Below are positions 28,470 through 41,309 of a stretch of DNA of 64,000 bases, one piece after another (position 1 is the first letter of the stretch; every line of letters starts with the position of its first letter). Made by a program: the position numbers and the translations under genes. The notes under the pieces are model-generated. The model worked only from the letters and a program-made list of their open reading frames with translations, did no database searches and was not told the origin of the DNA. Source of the stretch: Mixophyes australis. Its lineage: Eukaryota > Chordata > Amphibia > Anura > Limnodynastidae. The stretch is from assembly GCA_036250195.1 (NCBI GenBank), contig JAVHZZ010000076.1, forward strand, positions 434,001 to 498,000, written 5' to 3'.

Positions 28470-29066
28470 ATGAAGATAAAAAATAAGTATAAAAATAAGA
28501 TGAAAAATAAGATGAAAAATAAGTATAAAAATAAGATGAAAAATAAGTATAAAAATAAGATAAAAAATAAGTATAAAAATAAGATGAAAAATAAGTATAA
28601 AAATAAGATAAAAAATAAGTATAAAAATAAGATGAAAAATAAGATGAAAAATAAGATAAAAAATAAGTATAAAAATAAGATAAAAAATAAGTATAAAAAT
28701 AAGATAAAAAATAAGTATAAAAATAAGATGAAAAATAAGATGAAAAATAAGATAAAAAATAAGTATAAAAAGAAGATAAAAAATAAGTATAAAAATAAGA
28801 TGAAAAATAAGATGAAATATAAGATGAAAAATAAGATGAAAAATAAGATAAAAAATAAGTATAAAAATAGGATCAAACATAAGATAAAAAATAAGATGAA
28901 AAATAGGTATAAAAATAAGATAAAAAATAAGTATAAAAATAAGATGAAAAATAAGTATAAAAATAAGATGAAAAATAAGTGTAAAAATAAGTATAAAAAT
29001 AAGATGAAAAATAAGATGAGAAATAAGTATAAAAATAAGATGAGAAATAGGTATAAAATAAGATGA
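28470..29066 (+). repeat. 597-bp block
   Basis: Same order and length as at 13148, with its box at 28870. It continues into the AAGTTGAG and AGGTATAAAATAAG stretch (about 29180) shared with copies 2 and 3. Confidence 0.82.
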
Positions 29067-29646
29067 AAAATAGGTATAAAAATAAGATAAAAAATAAGTA
29101 TAAAAATAAGATGAAAAATAAGTATAAAAATAAGATGAAAAATAAGTGTAAAAATAAGTATAAAAATAAGTATAAAAATAAGTTGAGAAATAGGTATAAA
29201 ATAAGATGAAAAATAGGTATAAAAATAAGATAAAAAATAAGTATAAAAATAAGATGAAAAATAAGTATAAAAATAAGATGAAAAATAAGTGTAAAAATAA
29301 GTATAAAAATAAGATGAAAAATAAGATGAGAAATAAGTATAAAAATAAGATGAAAAATAAGTATAAAAATAAGATAAAAAATAAGATAAAAAATAAGATG
29401 AAAAATAAGATAAAAAATAAGTATAAAAATAGGATCAAACATAAGATAAAAAATAAGATGAAAAATAAGTATAAAAATGAGATAAAAAATTAGATGAAAA
29501 ATAAGTATAAATAAGTATAAAAATAAAATGAAAATTAAGAATAAAAATAATATGAACTACAAGATTAAAAAATAAGTATAAAAAATAAGTATAAAAATAA
29601 GATGAAAAATAAGATAAAAAATAAGATAAAAAATAAGATAAAAAAA

Positions 29647-30303
29647 GGATTAAAAATAAAATGAAAATTAAGTATAATAATAAGATGAAAAATGAGATAT
29701 AAAATAGAATAAAAAATAAAATGAAAAAATAAGATGAAAAAAACTATAAAAAAAGATGAAAAATAAGATAAAAAAATAAGATGAAAAAGAAGATAAAAAA
29801 TAAGTATTAAAAATAAGATGAAAAATAAGATGAAAAATAAGTATAAAAATAAGATGAAATTTAAAATTAAAAATAAGATGAAATACAAGAATAAAAAATA
29901 AGTATAAAAAAGTATAAAAATAAGATGAAAGATAAGATGAAAAATAAGTATAAAAATAAGATAAAATAAGATAAAAATAAGATGAAAAATAAGATAAAAA
30001 AAGGATTAAAAATAAAATGAAAATTAAGTATAATAATAAGATGAAAAATGAGATATAAAATAGAATAAAAAATAAAATGAAAAAATAAGATGAAAAAAAC
30101 TATAAAAAAAGATGAAAAATAAGATAAAAAAATAAGATGAAAAATAAGATAAAAAATAAGTATTAAAAATAAGATGAAAAATAAGATGAAAAATAAGTAT
30201 AAAAATAAGATGAAATTTAAAATTAAAAATAAGATGAAATACAAGAATAAAAAATAAGTATAAAAAAGTATAAAAATAAGATGAAAGATAAGATGAAAAA
30301 TAA
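29647..30303 (+). repeat. 356-bp core pair (flavour B)
   Basis: GGATTA occurs at 29647 and 30003. The first half holds AAAAAGAAGATAA and the second AAAAATAAGATAA, as in the other pairs, so the two halves diverged before the pair was copied to new places. Confidence 0.83.
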
Positions 30304-30969
30304 GTGTAAAATAAGTATAAAAATAAGATAAAAAATAAGATGAAAAATAAGTATAAAAATGAGATAAAAAATGAGATGAAAAATAAGTATAAATAAGTAT
30401 AAAAATAAGATGAAATTTAAGAATAAAATAAAGATGAACTACAAGATTAAAAAATAAGTATAAAAAATAAGTATAAAAATAAGATAAAAGATAAGATGAA
30501 AAATAAGTGTAAAAATAAGATGAAAAATAAGTATAAAAATAAGATAAAAAATTAGATGAAAAATAAGTATAAAAATAAGATGAAAAATAAGATAAAAAAT
30601 AAGTATAAAAATAAGATGAAAAATAAGTATAAAAATAAGAGAAAAAATTAGATGAAAAAAAAGTATAAAAATAAGATGAAAAATAAGATAAAAAATAAGT
30701 ATAAAAATAAGATAACAAATAAGATGAATAATAAGTATAAAAATAAGATTAAAAATAAGATAAAAAATAAGATGAAAAATAAGTATAAAAATAAGATAAA
30801 AAATTAGATGAAAAATAAGTATAAAAATAAGATGAAAAATAAGATAATAATAAGTATAAAAATAAGATGAAAAATAAGTATAAAAATAAGATGAAAAATA
30901 AGATGAAAAATAAGTATAAAAATAAGATGAAAAATAAGTATAAAAATAAGTATAAAAATAGGATCAAAC

Positions 30970-31640
30970 ATAAGATGAAAAATAAGTATAAAAATAAGAT
31001 GAAAAATAAGTATAAAAATAAGTATAAAAATAGGATCAAACATAAGATGAAAAATAAGTATAAAAATAAGATGAAAAATAAGTATAAAAATAAAATGAAT
31101 AATAAGTATAAAAATAAGATTAAAAATAAGATAAAATATAAGATTAAAAATAAGTATAAAAATAAGATAAAAAATAAGATAAAATAAGATAAAAAAAAGT
31201 ATAAAAGTAAGATAAAAAAAATAAGATGAATAATAAGTATAAAAATAAGATGAAAAATAAGATGAGAAATAAGTATAAAAATAAGATAAAAAATAAGTAT
31301 AAAAATAAGATAAAAAATAAGTATAAAAATAAGATGAAAAATAAGTATAAAAATAAGTATAAAAATAGGATCAAACATAAGATGAAAAATAAGTATAAAA
31401 ATAAGATGAAAAATAAGTATAAAAATAAAATGAATAATAAGTATAAAAATAAGATTAAAAATAAGATAAAATATAAGATTAAAAATAAGTATAAAAATAA
31501 GATAAAAAATAAGATAAAATAAGATAAAAAAAAGTATAAAAGTAAGATAAAAAAAATAAGATGAATAATAAGTATAAAAATAAGATGAAAAATAAGATAA
31601 AATATAAGATGAAAAATAAGTATAAAAATAAGTATAAAAA
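30970..31640 (+). repeat. 335-bp tandem dimer
   Basis: AGGATCAAACAT boxes at 31033 and 31368 are 335 bp apart, and so are the AAAAGTAAG landmarks at about 31203 and 31538. Just upstream, boxes at 30961 and 31033 are 72 bp apart, which is six monomers duplicated exactly. Confidence 0.85.
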
Positions 31641-32770
31641 TAAGATGAAAAATAAGATAAAAAATAAGTATAAAAATAAGATAAAAAATTAGATGAAAAA
31701 TAAGTATAAAAATAAGATGAAAAATAAGATAAAAAATAATAAGAAAAAATAAGATGAAAAATAAGATAAAAAATAAGTATAAAAATAAGTATAAAAATGA
31801 AGATAAAAAATAAGTATAAAAATTAGATGAAAAATAAGTATAAAAATAAGATGAAAAATAAGTATAAAAATAAGATGAAAAATAAGATAAAAAATAAGTA
31901 TAAAAATAAGATAAAAAAAGTATAAAAATAAGATGAAAAATAAGATGAAAAATAAGTATAAAAATAAGTATAAAAATAAGATGAAAAATATGTATAAAAA
32001 TAAGTATAAAAATAAGATAAAAAATGAGTATAAAAATAAGATGAAAAATAAGTATAAAAATAAGATGAAAAATAAGATGAAAAATAAGTATAAAAATAAG
32101 ATAAAAAATAAGTATAAAAATAAGATAAAAAATGAGTATAAAAATAAGATGAAAAATAAGTATAAAAATAAGATGAAAAATAAGATGAAAAATAAGTATA
32201 AAAATAAGATAAAAAATAAGATAAAAAATTAGATGAAAAATAAGTATAAAAATAAGATGAAAAATAAGATAAAAAATAATAAGAAAAAATAAGATGAAAA
32301 ATAAGATAAAAAATAAGTATAAAAATAAGTATAAAAATGAAGATAAAAAATAAGTATAAAAATAAGATGAAAAATAAGTATAAAAATAAGATAAAAAATA
32401 AGTATAAAAATAAGATAAAAAATAAGTATAAAAATAAGATGGAAAATAAGATAAAAAATAAGTATAAAAATAAGATAAAAAATTAGATGAAAAATAAGTA
32501 TAAAAATAGGATAAAAAATAAGTATAAAAATAAGATGAAAAATAAGATAAAAAATAAGATAAAAAATAAGTATAAAAATAAGATGAAAAATTAGATGAAA
32601 AATAAGTATAAAAATAAGATGAAAAATAAGATGAAAAATAAGTAGAAAAATAAGATGAAAAAAAAGATGAAAAATAAGTATAAAAATAAGATAAAAAAAG
32701 TATAAAAATAAGATGAGAAATAAGTATAAAAATAAGATGAAAAATAAGTGTAAAAATAAGTATAAAAATA

Positions 32771-32820
32771 GGATCAAACATATAAGATAAAATAATAAGA
32801 TATATAAGATAAAAAAAGTA
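32771..32820 (+). other. Abnormal junction inside the array
   Basis: After a box at 32771 the sequence reads CATATAAGATAAAATAATAAG and then ATATATAAGAT before normal monomers resume. I see this combination nowhere else in the window. A second box 223 bp later has AAAAAAAGGATC in place of AAAAATAGGATC. It is probably a rearrangement point between two array segments. Confidence 0.6.
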
Positions 32821-33938
32821 TAAAAATAAGATGAGAAATAAGTATAAAAATAAGATGAAAAAAAAGATGAAAAATAAGTATAAAAATAAGATAAAAAAAG
32901 TATAAAAATAAGATGAGAAATAAGTATAAAAATAAGATGAAAATAAGTATAAAAATAAGATGAAAAATAAGTGTAAAAATAAGTATAAAAAAAGGATCAA
33001 ACATAAGATGAAAAATAAGTATAAAAATAAGACAAAAAATAAGTGTAAAAATAAGTATAAAAAATAAGTATAAAAATAAGATAAAAAATAAGTATAAAAA
33101 TAAGATGAAAAATAAGTATAAAAATAAGATGAAAAATAAGTGTAAAAATAAGTATAAAAATAGGATCAAACATAAGATGAAAAATAAGTATAAAAATAAG
33201 ATAAAAAATAAGATGAAAAATAAGTATAAAAATAAGATAAAAAATAAGTATAAAAATAAGATGAAAAATAAGTATAAAAATAAGATAAAAAATAAGTATA
33301 AAAAATAGATGAAAAATAAGTAGAAAAATAAGATGAAAAATAAGATAAAAAATAAGATAAAAAATAAGTATAAAAATAAGATAAAAAATTAGATGAAAAA
33401 TAAGTATAAAAATAAGATGAAAAATAAGATGAAAAATAAGTATAAAAATAAGATGAAAAATAAGATAAAAAATAAGTATAAAAATAAGATAAAAAAAGTA
33501 TAAAAATAAGATGAAAAATAAGATGAAAAATAAGTATAAAAATAAGTATAAAAATAAGATGAGAAATAAGTATAAAAATAAGATGAAAAATATGTATAAA
33601 AATAAGTATAAAAATAAGATAAAAAATAAGTATAAAAATAAGATGAAAAATAAGTATAAAAATAAGATGAAAAATAAGTATAAAAATAAGTATAAAAAAT
33701 TAGATGAAAAATAAGTATAAAAATAAGATGAAAAATAAGATGAAAAAAGTATAAAAATAAGATAAAAAAATAAGATGAATAATAAGTATAAAAATAAGAT
33801 AAAAAATAAGATGAAAAATAAGATGAAAAATAAGTATAAAAATAAGATAAAAAATAAGTATAAAAATAAGATAAAAAATAAGTATAAAAATAAGATGAAA
33901 AATAAGATAAAAAATAAGTATAAAAATAAGATAAAAAA

Positions 33939-36432
33939 TTAGATAAAAATAAGTATAAAAATAGGATAAAAAATAAGTATAAAAATAAGATGAAAAATAA
34001 GATAAAAAATAAGATAAAAAATAAGTATAAAAATAAGATAAAAAATTAGATGAAAAATAAGTATAAAAATAAGATGAAAAATAAGATAAAAAATAATAAG
34101 AAAAAATAAGATGAAAAATAAGATAAAAAATAAGTATAAAAATAAGTATAAAAATGAAGATAAAAAATAAGTATAAAAATAAGATGAAAAATAAGTATAA
34201 AAATAAGATAAAAAATAAGTATAAAAATAAGATAAAAAATAAGTATAAAAATAAGATGAAAAATAAGATAAAAAATAAGTATAAAAATAAGATAAAAAAT
34301 TAGATGAAAAATAAGTATAAAAATAGGATAAAAAATAAGTATAAAAATAAGATGAAAAATAAGATAAAAAATAAGATAAAAAATAAGTATAAAAATAAGA
34401 TGAAAAATTAGATGAAAAATAAGTATAAAAATAAGATGAAAAATAAGATGAAAAATAAGTAGAAAAATAAGATGAAAAAAAAGATGAAAAATAAGTATAA
34501 AAATAAGATAAAAAAAGTATAAAAATAAGATGAGAAATAAGTATAAAAATAAGATGAAAAATAAGTGTAAAAATAAGTATAAAAATAGGATCAAACATAA
34601 GATGAAAAATAAGTATAAAAATAAGACAAAAAATAAGTGTAAAAATAAGTATAAAAATAAGATAAAAAATAAGTATAAAAATAAGATGAAAAATAAGTGT
34701 AAAAATAAGATGAAAAATAAGATAAAAAATAAGATGAAAAATAAGTATAAAAATAAGATAAAAAATAAGTATAAAAATAAGATGAAAAATAAGTATAAAA
34801 ATAAGATAAAAAATAAGTATAAAAATAAGATGAAAAATAAGATAAAAATTAAGATGAAAAATAAGATAAAAAATAAGATAAAAAATAAGATAAAAAATAA
34901 GTATAAAAAAAAGATAAAAAATTAGATGAAAAATAACTATAAAAATAAGATGAAAAATAAGATAAAAAATAAGATAAAAAATAGATGAAAAATAAGTAGA
35001 AAAATAAGATGAAAAATAAGATAAAAAATAAGATAAAAAATAAGTATAAAAATAAGATAAAAAATTAGATGAAAAATAAGTATAAAAATAAGATGAAAAA
35101 TAAGATGAAAAATAAGTATAAAAATAAGATGAAAAATAAGATAAAAAATAAGTATAAAAATAAGATAAAAAAAGTATAAAAATAAGATGAAAAATAAGAT
35201 GAAAAATAAGTATAAAAATAAGTATAAAAATAAGATGAGAAATAAGTATAAAAATAAGATGAAAAATATGTATAAAAATAAGTATAAAAATAAGATAAAA
35301 AATGAGTATAAAAATAAGATGAAAAATAAGTATAAAAATAAGATGAAAAATAAGTATAAAAATAAGTATAAAAATAAGATGAAAAATAAGATGAGAAATA
35401 AGTATAAAAATAAGATGAAAAATAAGATGAAAAAAAGTATAAAAATAAGATAAAAAAATAAGATGAATAATAAGTATAAAAATAAGATAAAAAATAAGAT
35501 GAAAAATAAGATGAAAAATAAGATAAAAAATAAGTATAAAAATAGGATCAAACATAAGATAAAAAAAAAAATGAAAAATAAGTATAAAAATAAGAGAAAA
35601 AATTAGATGAAAAATAAGTATAAAAATAAGATAAAAAAATAAGATGAATAATAAGTATAAAAATAAGATGAAAAATAAGATAAAATATAAGATGAAAAAT
35701 AAGTATAAAAATAAGATGAAAAATAAGATAATAATAAGTATAAAATTAAGATGAAAAATAAGATAAAAAATAAGATAAAAAATAAGATAAAAAATAAGTA
35801 TAAAAAAAAGATAAAAAATTAGATGAAAAATAACTATAAAAATAAGATGAAAAATAAGATAAAAAATAAGATAAAAAATAGATGAAAAATAAGTAGAAAA
35901 ATAAGATGAAAAATAAGATAAAAAATAAGATAAAAAATAAGTATAAAAATAAGATAAAAAATTAGATGAAAAATAAGTATAAAAATAAGATGAAAAATAA
36001 GATGAAAAATAAGTATAAAAATAAGATGAAAAATAAGATAAAAAATAAGTATAAAAATAAGATAAAAAAAGTATAAAAATAAGATGAAAAATAAGATGAA
36101 AAATAAGTATAAAAATAAGATGAGAAATAAGTATAAAAATAAGATGAAAAATATGTATAAAAATAAGTATAAAAATAAGATAAAAAATGAGTATAAAAAT
36201 AAGATGAAAAATAAGTATAAAAATAAGATGAAAAATAAGTATAAAAATAAGTATAAAAATAAGATGAAAAATAAGATGAGAAATAAGTATAAAAATAAGA
36301 TGAAAAATAAGATGAAAAAAAGTATAAAAATAAGATAAAAAAATAAGATGAATAATAAGTATAAAAATAAGATAAAAAATAAGATGAAAAATAAGATGAA
36401 AAATAAGATAAAAAATAAGTATAAAAATAGGA
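33939..36432 (+). repeat. 2.5-kb block, ending in an 885-bp pair
   Basis: Boxes lie at 34588, 35545 and 36430. It lacks the private changes of the copies at 25464 and 49924 and appears the same as the copy at 59204. Confidence 0.87.
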
Positions 36433-36886
36433 TCAAACATAAGATAAAAAAAAAAATGAAAAATAAGTATAAAAATAAGAGAAAAAATTAGATGAAAAAT
36501 AAGTATAAAAATAAGATGAAAAATAAGATGAGAAATAAGTATAAAAATAAGATGAAAAATAAGTATAAAAATAAGATAAAAAATAAGATGAATAATAAGT
36601 ATAAAAATAAGATGAAAAATAAGTATAAAAATAAGAGAAAAAATACGATAAAAAATAAGATGAAAAATAAGTATAAAAATAACAGAAAAAATAAGATAAG
36701 AAATAAGTATAAAAATAAGATGAAAAATAAGTATAAAAATAAGAGAAAAAATATGATAAAAAATAAGTATAAAAATAAGATAAAATATAAGATGATAAAT
36801 AAGTATAAAAATAAGATGAAAAATAAGATAAAAAATAATAAGAAAAAATAAGATGAAAAATAAGATAAAAAATAAGTATAAAAATA

Positions 36887-36915
36887 GGATCTAACATAAG
36901 ATCAAAAATACGAAG
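36887..36915 (+). repeat. GATC/CpG marker, copy 6
   Basis: CpG at 36911; paired ACGAT at 36646. From this opening block rightwards AATAACAGAAAAAATAAG replaces AATAAGAGAAAAAATAAG. Confidence 0.85.
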
Positions 36916-38362
36916 AAAAAATAAGATTAAAAATAAGATAAAAAATAAGTATAAAAATGAAGATAAAAAATAAGTATAAAAATAAGATGAAAAATAAGAT
37001 GAAAAATAAGTATAAAAATAAGATGAAAAATAAGTATAAAAATAAGATAAAAAATAAGTATAAAAATAAGATGAAAAATAAGTATAAAAATAAGATAAAA
37101 AATAAGTATAAAAATAAGATGAAAAATAAGATAAAAATTAAGATGAAAAATAAGATAAAAAATAAGATAAAAAATAAGATAAAAAATAAGTATAAAAAAA
37201 AGATAAAAAATTAGATGAAAAATAACTATAAAAATAAGATGAAAAATAAGATAAAAAATAAGATAAAAAATAGATGAAAAATAAGTAGAAAAATAAGATG
37301 AAAAATAAGATAAAAAATAAGATAAAAAATAAGTATAAAAATAAGATAAAAAATTAGATGAAAAATAAGTATAAAAATAAGATGAAAAATAAGATGAAAA
37401 ATAAGTATAAAAATAAGATGAAAAATAAGATAAAAAATAAGTATAAAAATAAGATAAAAAAAGTATAAAAATAAGATGAAAAATAAGATGAAAAATAAGT
37501 ATAAAAATAAGTATAAAAATAAGATGAGAAATAAGTATAAAAATAAGATGAAAAATATGTATAAAAATAAGTATAAAAATAAGATAAAAAATGAGTATAA
37601 AAATAAGATGAAAAATAAGTATAAAAATAAGATGAAAAATAAGTATAAAAATAAGTATAAAAATAAGATGAAAAATAAGATGAGAAATAAGTATAAAAAT
37701 AAGATGAAAAATAAGATGAAAAAAAGTATAAAAATAAGATAAAAAAATAAGATGAATAATAAGTATAAAAATAAGATAAAAAATAAGATGAAAAATAAGA
37801 TGAAAAATAAGATAAAAAATAAGTATAAAAATAGGATCAAACATAAGATAAAAAAAAAAATGAAAAATAAGTATAAAAATAAGAGAAAAAATTAGATGAA
37901 AAATAAGTATAAAAATAAGATAAAAAAATAAGATGAATAATAAGTATAAAAATAAGATGAAAAATAAGATAAAATATAAGATGAAAAATAAGTATAAAAA
38001 TAAGATGAAAAATAAGATAATAATAAGTATAAAAATAAGATGAAAAATAAGTATAAAAATAAGATAAAAAATAAGATGAATAATAAGTATAAAAATAAGA
38101 TGAAAAATAAGTATAAAAATAAGAGAAAAAATACGATAAAAAATAAGTATAAAAATAACAGAAAAAATAAGATAAGAAATAAGTATAAAAATAAGATGAA
38201 AAATAAGTATAAAAATAAGAGAAAAAATATGATAAAAAATAAGTATAAAAATAAGATAAAATATAAGATGATAAATAAGTATAAAAATAAGATGAAAAAT
38301 AAGATAAAAAATAATAAGAAAAAATAAGATGAAAAATAAGATAAAAAATAAGTATAAAAATA

Positions 38363-38391
38363 GGATCTAACATAAGATCAAAAATACGAAG
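38363..38391 (+). repeat. GATC/CpG marker, copy 7
   Basis: CpG at 38387; paired ACGAT at 38134. The block is shortened between the ACGAT and AACAG sites relative to its neighbours. Confidence 0.85.
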
Positions 38392-38944
38392 AAAAAATAA
38401 GATTAAAAATAAGATAAAAAATAAGTATAAAAATGAAGATAAAAAATAAGTATAAAAATAAGATGAAAAATAAGATGAAAAATAAGTATAAAAATAAGAT
38501 GAAAAATAAGTATAAAAATAAGATAAAAAATAAGTATAAAAATAAGATGAAAAATAAGTATAAAAATAAGATAAAAAATAAGTATAAAAATAAGATGAAA
38601 AATAAGTATAAAAATAAGATAAAAAATAAGTATAAAAATAAGATGAAAAATAAGATAAAAATTAAGATGAAAAATAAGATAAAAAATAAGATAAAAAATA
38701 AGATAAAAAATAAGTATAAAAAAAAGATAAAAAATTAGATGAAAAATAACTATAAAAATAAGATGAAAAATAAGATAAAAAATAAGATAAAAAATAGATG
38801 AAAAATAAGTAGAAAAATAAGATGAAAAATAAGATAAAAAATAAGATAAAAAATAAGTATAAAAATAAGATAAAAAATTAGATGAAAAATAAGTATAAAA
38901 ATAAGATGAAAAATAAGATGAAAAATAAGTATAAAAATAAGATG

Positions 38945-39000
38945 AAAAATAAGATAAAAAATTAAGTATAAAAATAAGTATAAAAATAAGTATAAAAATA
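38945..39000 (+). other. Private junction in the sub-repeat array
   Basis: AAAAAATTAAGTATAAAAAT is followed by three consecutive AAGTATAAAAAT monomers, where the sister copies have the AAGATAAAAAAAGTAT step and two AAGATG monomers. It looks like a local deletion with rejoining in this copy only. Confidence 0.55.
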
Positions 39001-40642
39001 AGATGAGAAATAAGTATAAAAATAAGATGAAAAATATGTATAAAAATAAGTATAAAAATAAGATAAAAAATGAGTATAAAAATAAGATGAAAAATAAGTA
39101 TAAAAATAAGATGAAAAATAAGTATAAAAATAAGTATAAAAATAAGATGAAAAATAAGATGAGAAATAAGTATAAAAATAAGATGAAAAATAAGATGAAA
39201 AAAAGTATAAAAATAAGATAAAAAAATAAGATGAATAATAAGTATAAAAATAAGATAAAAAATAAGATGAAAAATAAGATAAAAAATAAGTATAAAAATA
39301 GGATCAAACATAAGATAAAAAAAAAAATGAAAAATAAGTATAAAAATAAGAGAAAAAATTAGATGAAAAATAAGTATAAAAATAAGATAAAAAAATAAGA
39401 TGAATAATAAGTATAAAAATAAGATGAAAAATAAGATAAAATATAAGATGAAAAATAAGTATAAAAATAAGATGAAAAATAAGATAATAATAAGTATAAA
39501 ATTAAGATGAAAAATAAGATAAAAAATAAGATAAAAAATAAGATAAAAAATAAGTATAAAAAAAAGATAAAAAATTAGATGAAAAATAACTATAAAAATA
39601 AGATGAAAAATAAGATAAAAAATAAGATAAAAAATAGATGAAAAATAAGTAGAAAAATAAGATGAAAAATAAGATAAAAAATAAGATAAAAAATAAGTAT
39701 AAAAATAAGATAAAAAATTAGATGAAAAATAAGTATAAAAATAAGATGAAAAATAAGATGAAAAATAAGTATAAAAATAAGATGAAAAATAAGATAAAAA
39801 ATAAGTATAAAAATAAGATAAAAAAAGTATAAAAATAAGATGAAAAATAAGATGAAAAATAAGTATAAAAATAAGATGAGAAATAAGTATAAAAATAAGA
39901 TGAAAAATATGTATAAAAATAAGTATAAAAATAAGATAAAAAATGAGTATAAAAATAAGATGAAAAATAAGTATAAAAATAAGATGAAAAATAAGTATAA
40001 AAATAAGTATAAAAATAAGATGAAAAATAAGATGAGAAATAAGTATAAAAATAAGATGAAAAATAAGATGAAAAAAAGTATAAAAATAAGATAAAAAAAT
40101 AAGATGAATAATAAGTATAAAAATAAGATAAAAAATAAGATGAAAAATAAGATGAAAAATAAGATAAAAAATAAGTATAAAAATAGGATCAAACATAAGA
40201 TAAAAAAAAAAATGAAAAATAAGTATAAAAATAAGAGAAAAAATTAGATGAAAAATAAGTATAAAAATAAGATGAAAAATAAGATGAGAAATAAGTATAA
40301 AAATAAGATGAAAAATAAGTATAAAAATAAGATAAAAAATAAGATGAATAATAAGTATAAAAATAAGATGAAAAATAAGTATAAAAATAAGAGAAAAAAT
40401 ACGATAAAAAATAAGATGAAAAATAAGTATAAAAATAACAGAAAAAATAAGATAAGAAATAAGTATAAAAATAAGATGAAAAATAAGTATAAAAATAAGA
40501 GAAAAAATATGATAAAAAATAAGTATAAAAATAAGATAAAATATAAGATGATAAATAAGTATAAAAATAAGATGAAAAATAAGATAAAAAATAATAAGAA
40601 AAAATAAGATGAAAAATAAGATAAAAAATAAGTATAAAAATA

Positions 40643-40671
40643 GGATCTAACATAAGATCAAAAATACGAAG
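40643..40671 (+). repeat. GATC/CpG marker, copy 8
   Basis: CpG at 40667; paired ACGAT at 40402. Confidence 0.85.
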
Positions 40672-40712
40672 AAAAAATAAGATTAAAAATAAGATAAAAA
40701 ATAAGTATAAAA

Positions 40713-41309
40713 ATGAAGATAAAAAATAAGTATAAAAATAAGATGAAAAATAAGATGAAAAATAAGTATAAAAATAAGATGAAAAATAAGTATAAAAATA
40801 AGATAAAAAATAAGTATAAAAATAAGATGAAAAATAAGTATAAAAATAAGATAAAAAATAAGTATAAAAATAAGATGAAAAATAAGATGAAAAATAAGAT
40901 AAAAAATAAGTATAAAAATAAGATAAAAAATAAGTATAAAAATAAGATAAAAAATAAGTATAAAAATAAGATGAAAAATAAGATGAAAAATAAGATAAAA
41001 AATAAGTATAAAAAGAAGATAAAAAATAAGTATAAAAATAAGATGAAAAATAAGATGAAATATAAGATGAAAAATAAGATGAAAAATAAGATAAAAAATA
41101 AGTATAAAAATAGGATCAAACATAAGATAAAAAATAAGATGAAAAATAGGTATAAAAATAAGATAAAAAATAAGTATAAAAATAAGATGAAAAATAAGTA
41201 TAAAAATAAGATGAAAAATAAGTGTAAAAATAAGTATAAAAATAAGATGAAAAATAAGATGAGAAATAAGTATAAAAATAAGATGAGAAATAGGTATAAA
41301 ATAAGATGA
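40713..41309 (+). repeat. 597-bp block inside the sub-repeat array
   Basis: Same order and length, with its box at 41113. It is the only complete 597-bp block in copy 5. It passes at about 41400 directly into the 2.5-kb-type block without any core block. Confidence 0.82.

Larger units (their letters stand above)
27958..36432 (+). repeat. Higher-order repeat copy 4 (about 8.5 kb)
   Basis: Order: opening block; CpG marker (28400); 597-bp block (28470-29066); core pair (29647-30303); a stretch with AACAAATAAG (30713); a 335-bp dimer (about 30970-31640); a long bridge (31640-33938) with an abnormal junction at 32771-32820; and the 2.5-kb block (33939-36432). The opening block here has ATGAT where most other copies have ACGAT, and it lacks two monomers found in copy 3. 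Confidence 0.8.

Noticed and set aside
31000..33900. Possible assembly collapse or false duplication explaining the near-identical blocks
   Set aside because: Not adopted as the main explanation, because copies carry private single-base changes and different nested structures. It cannot be excluded without read data.
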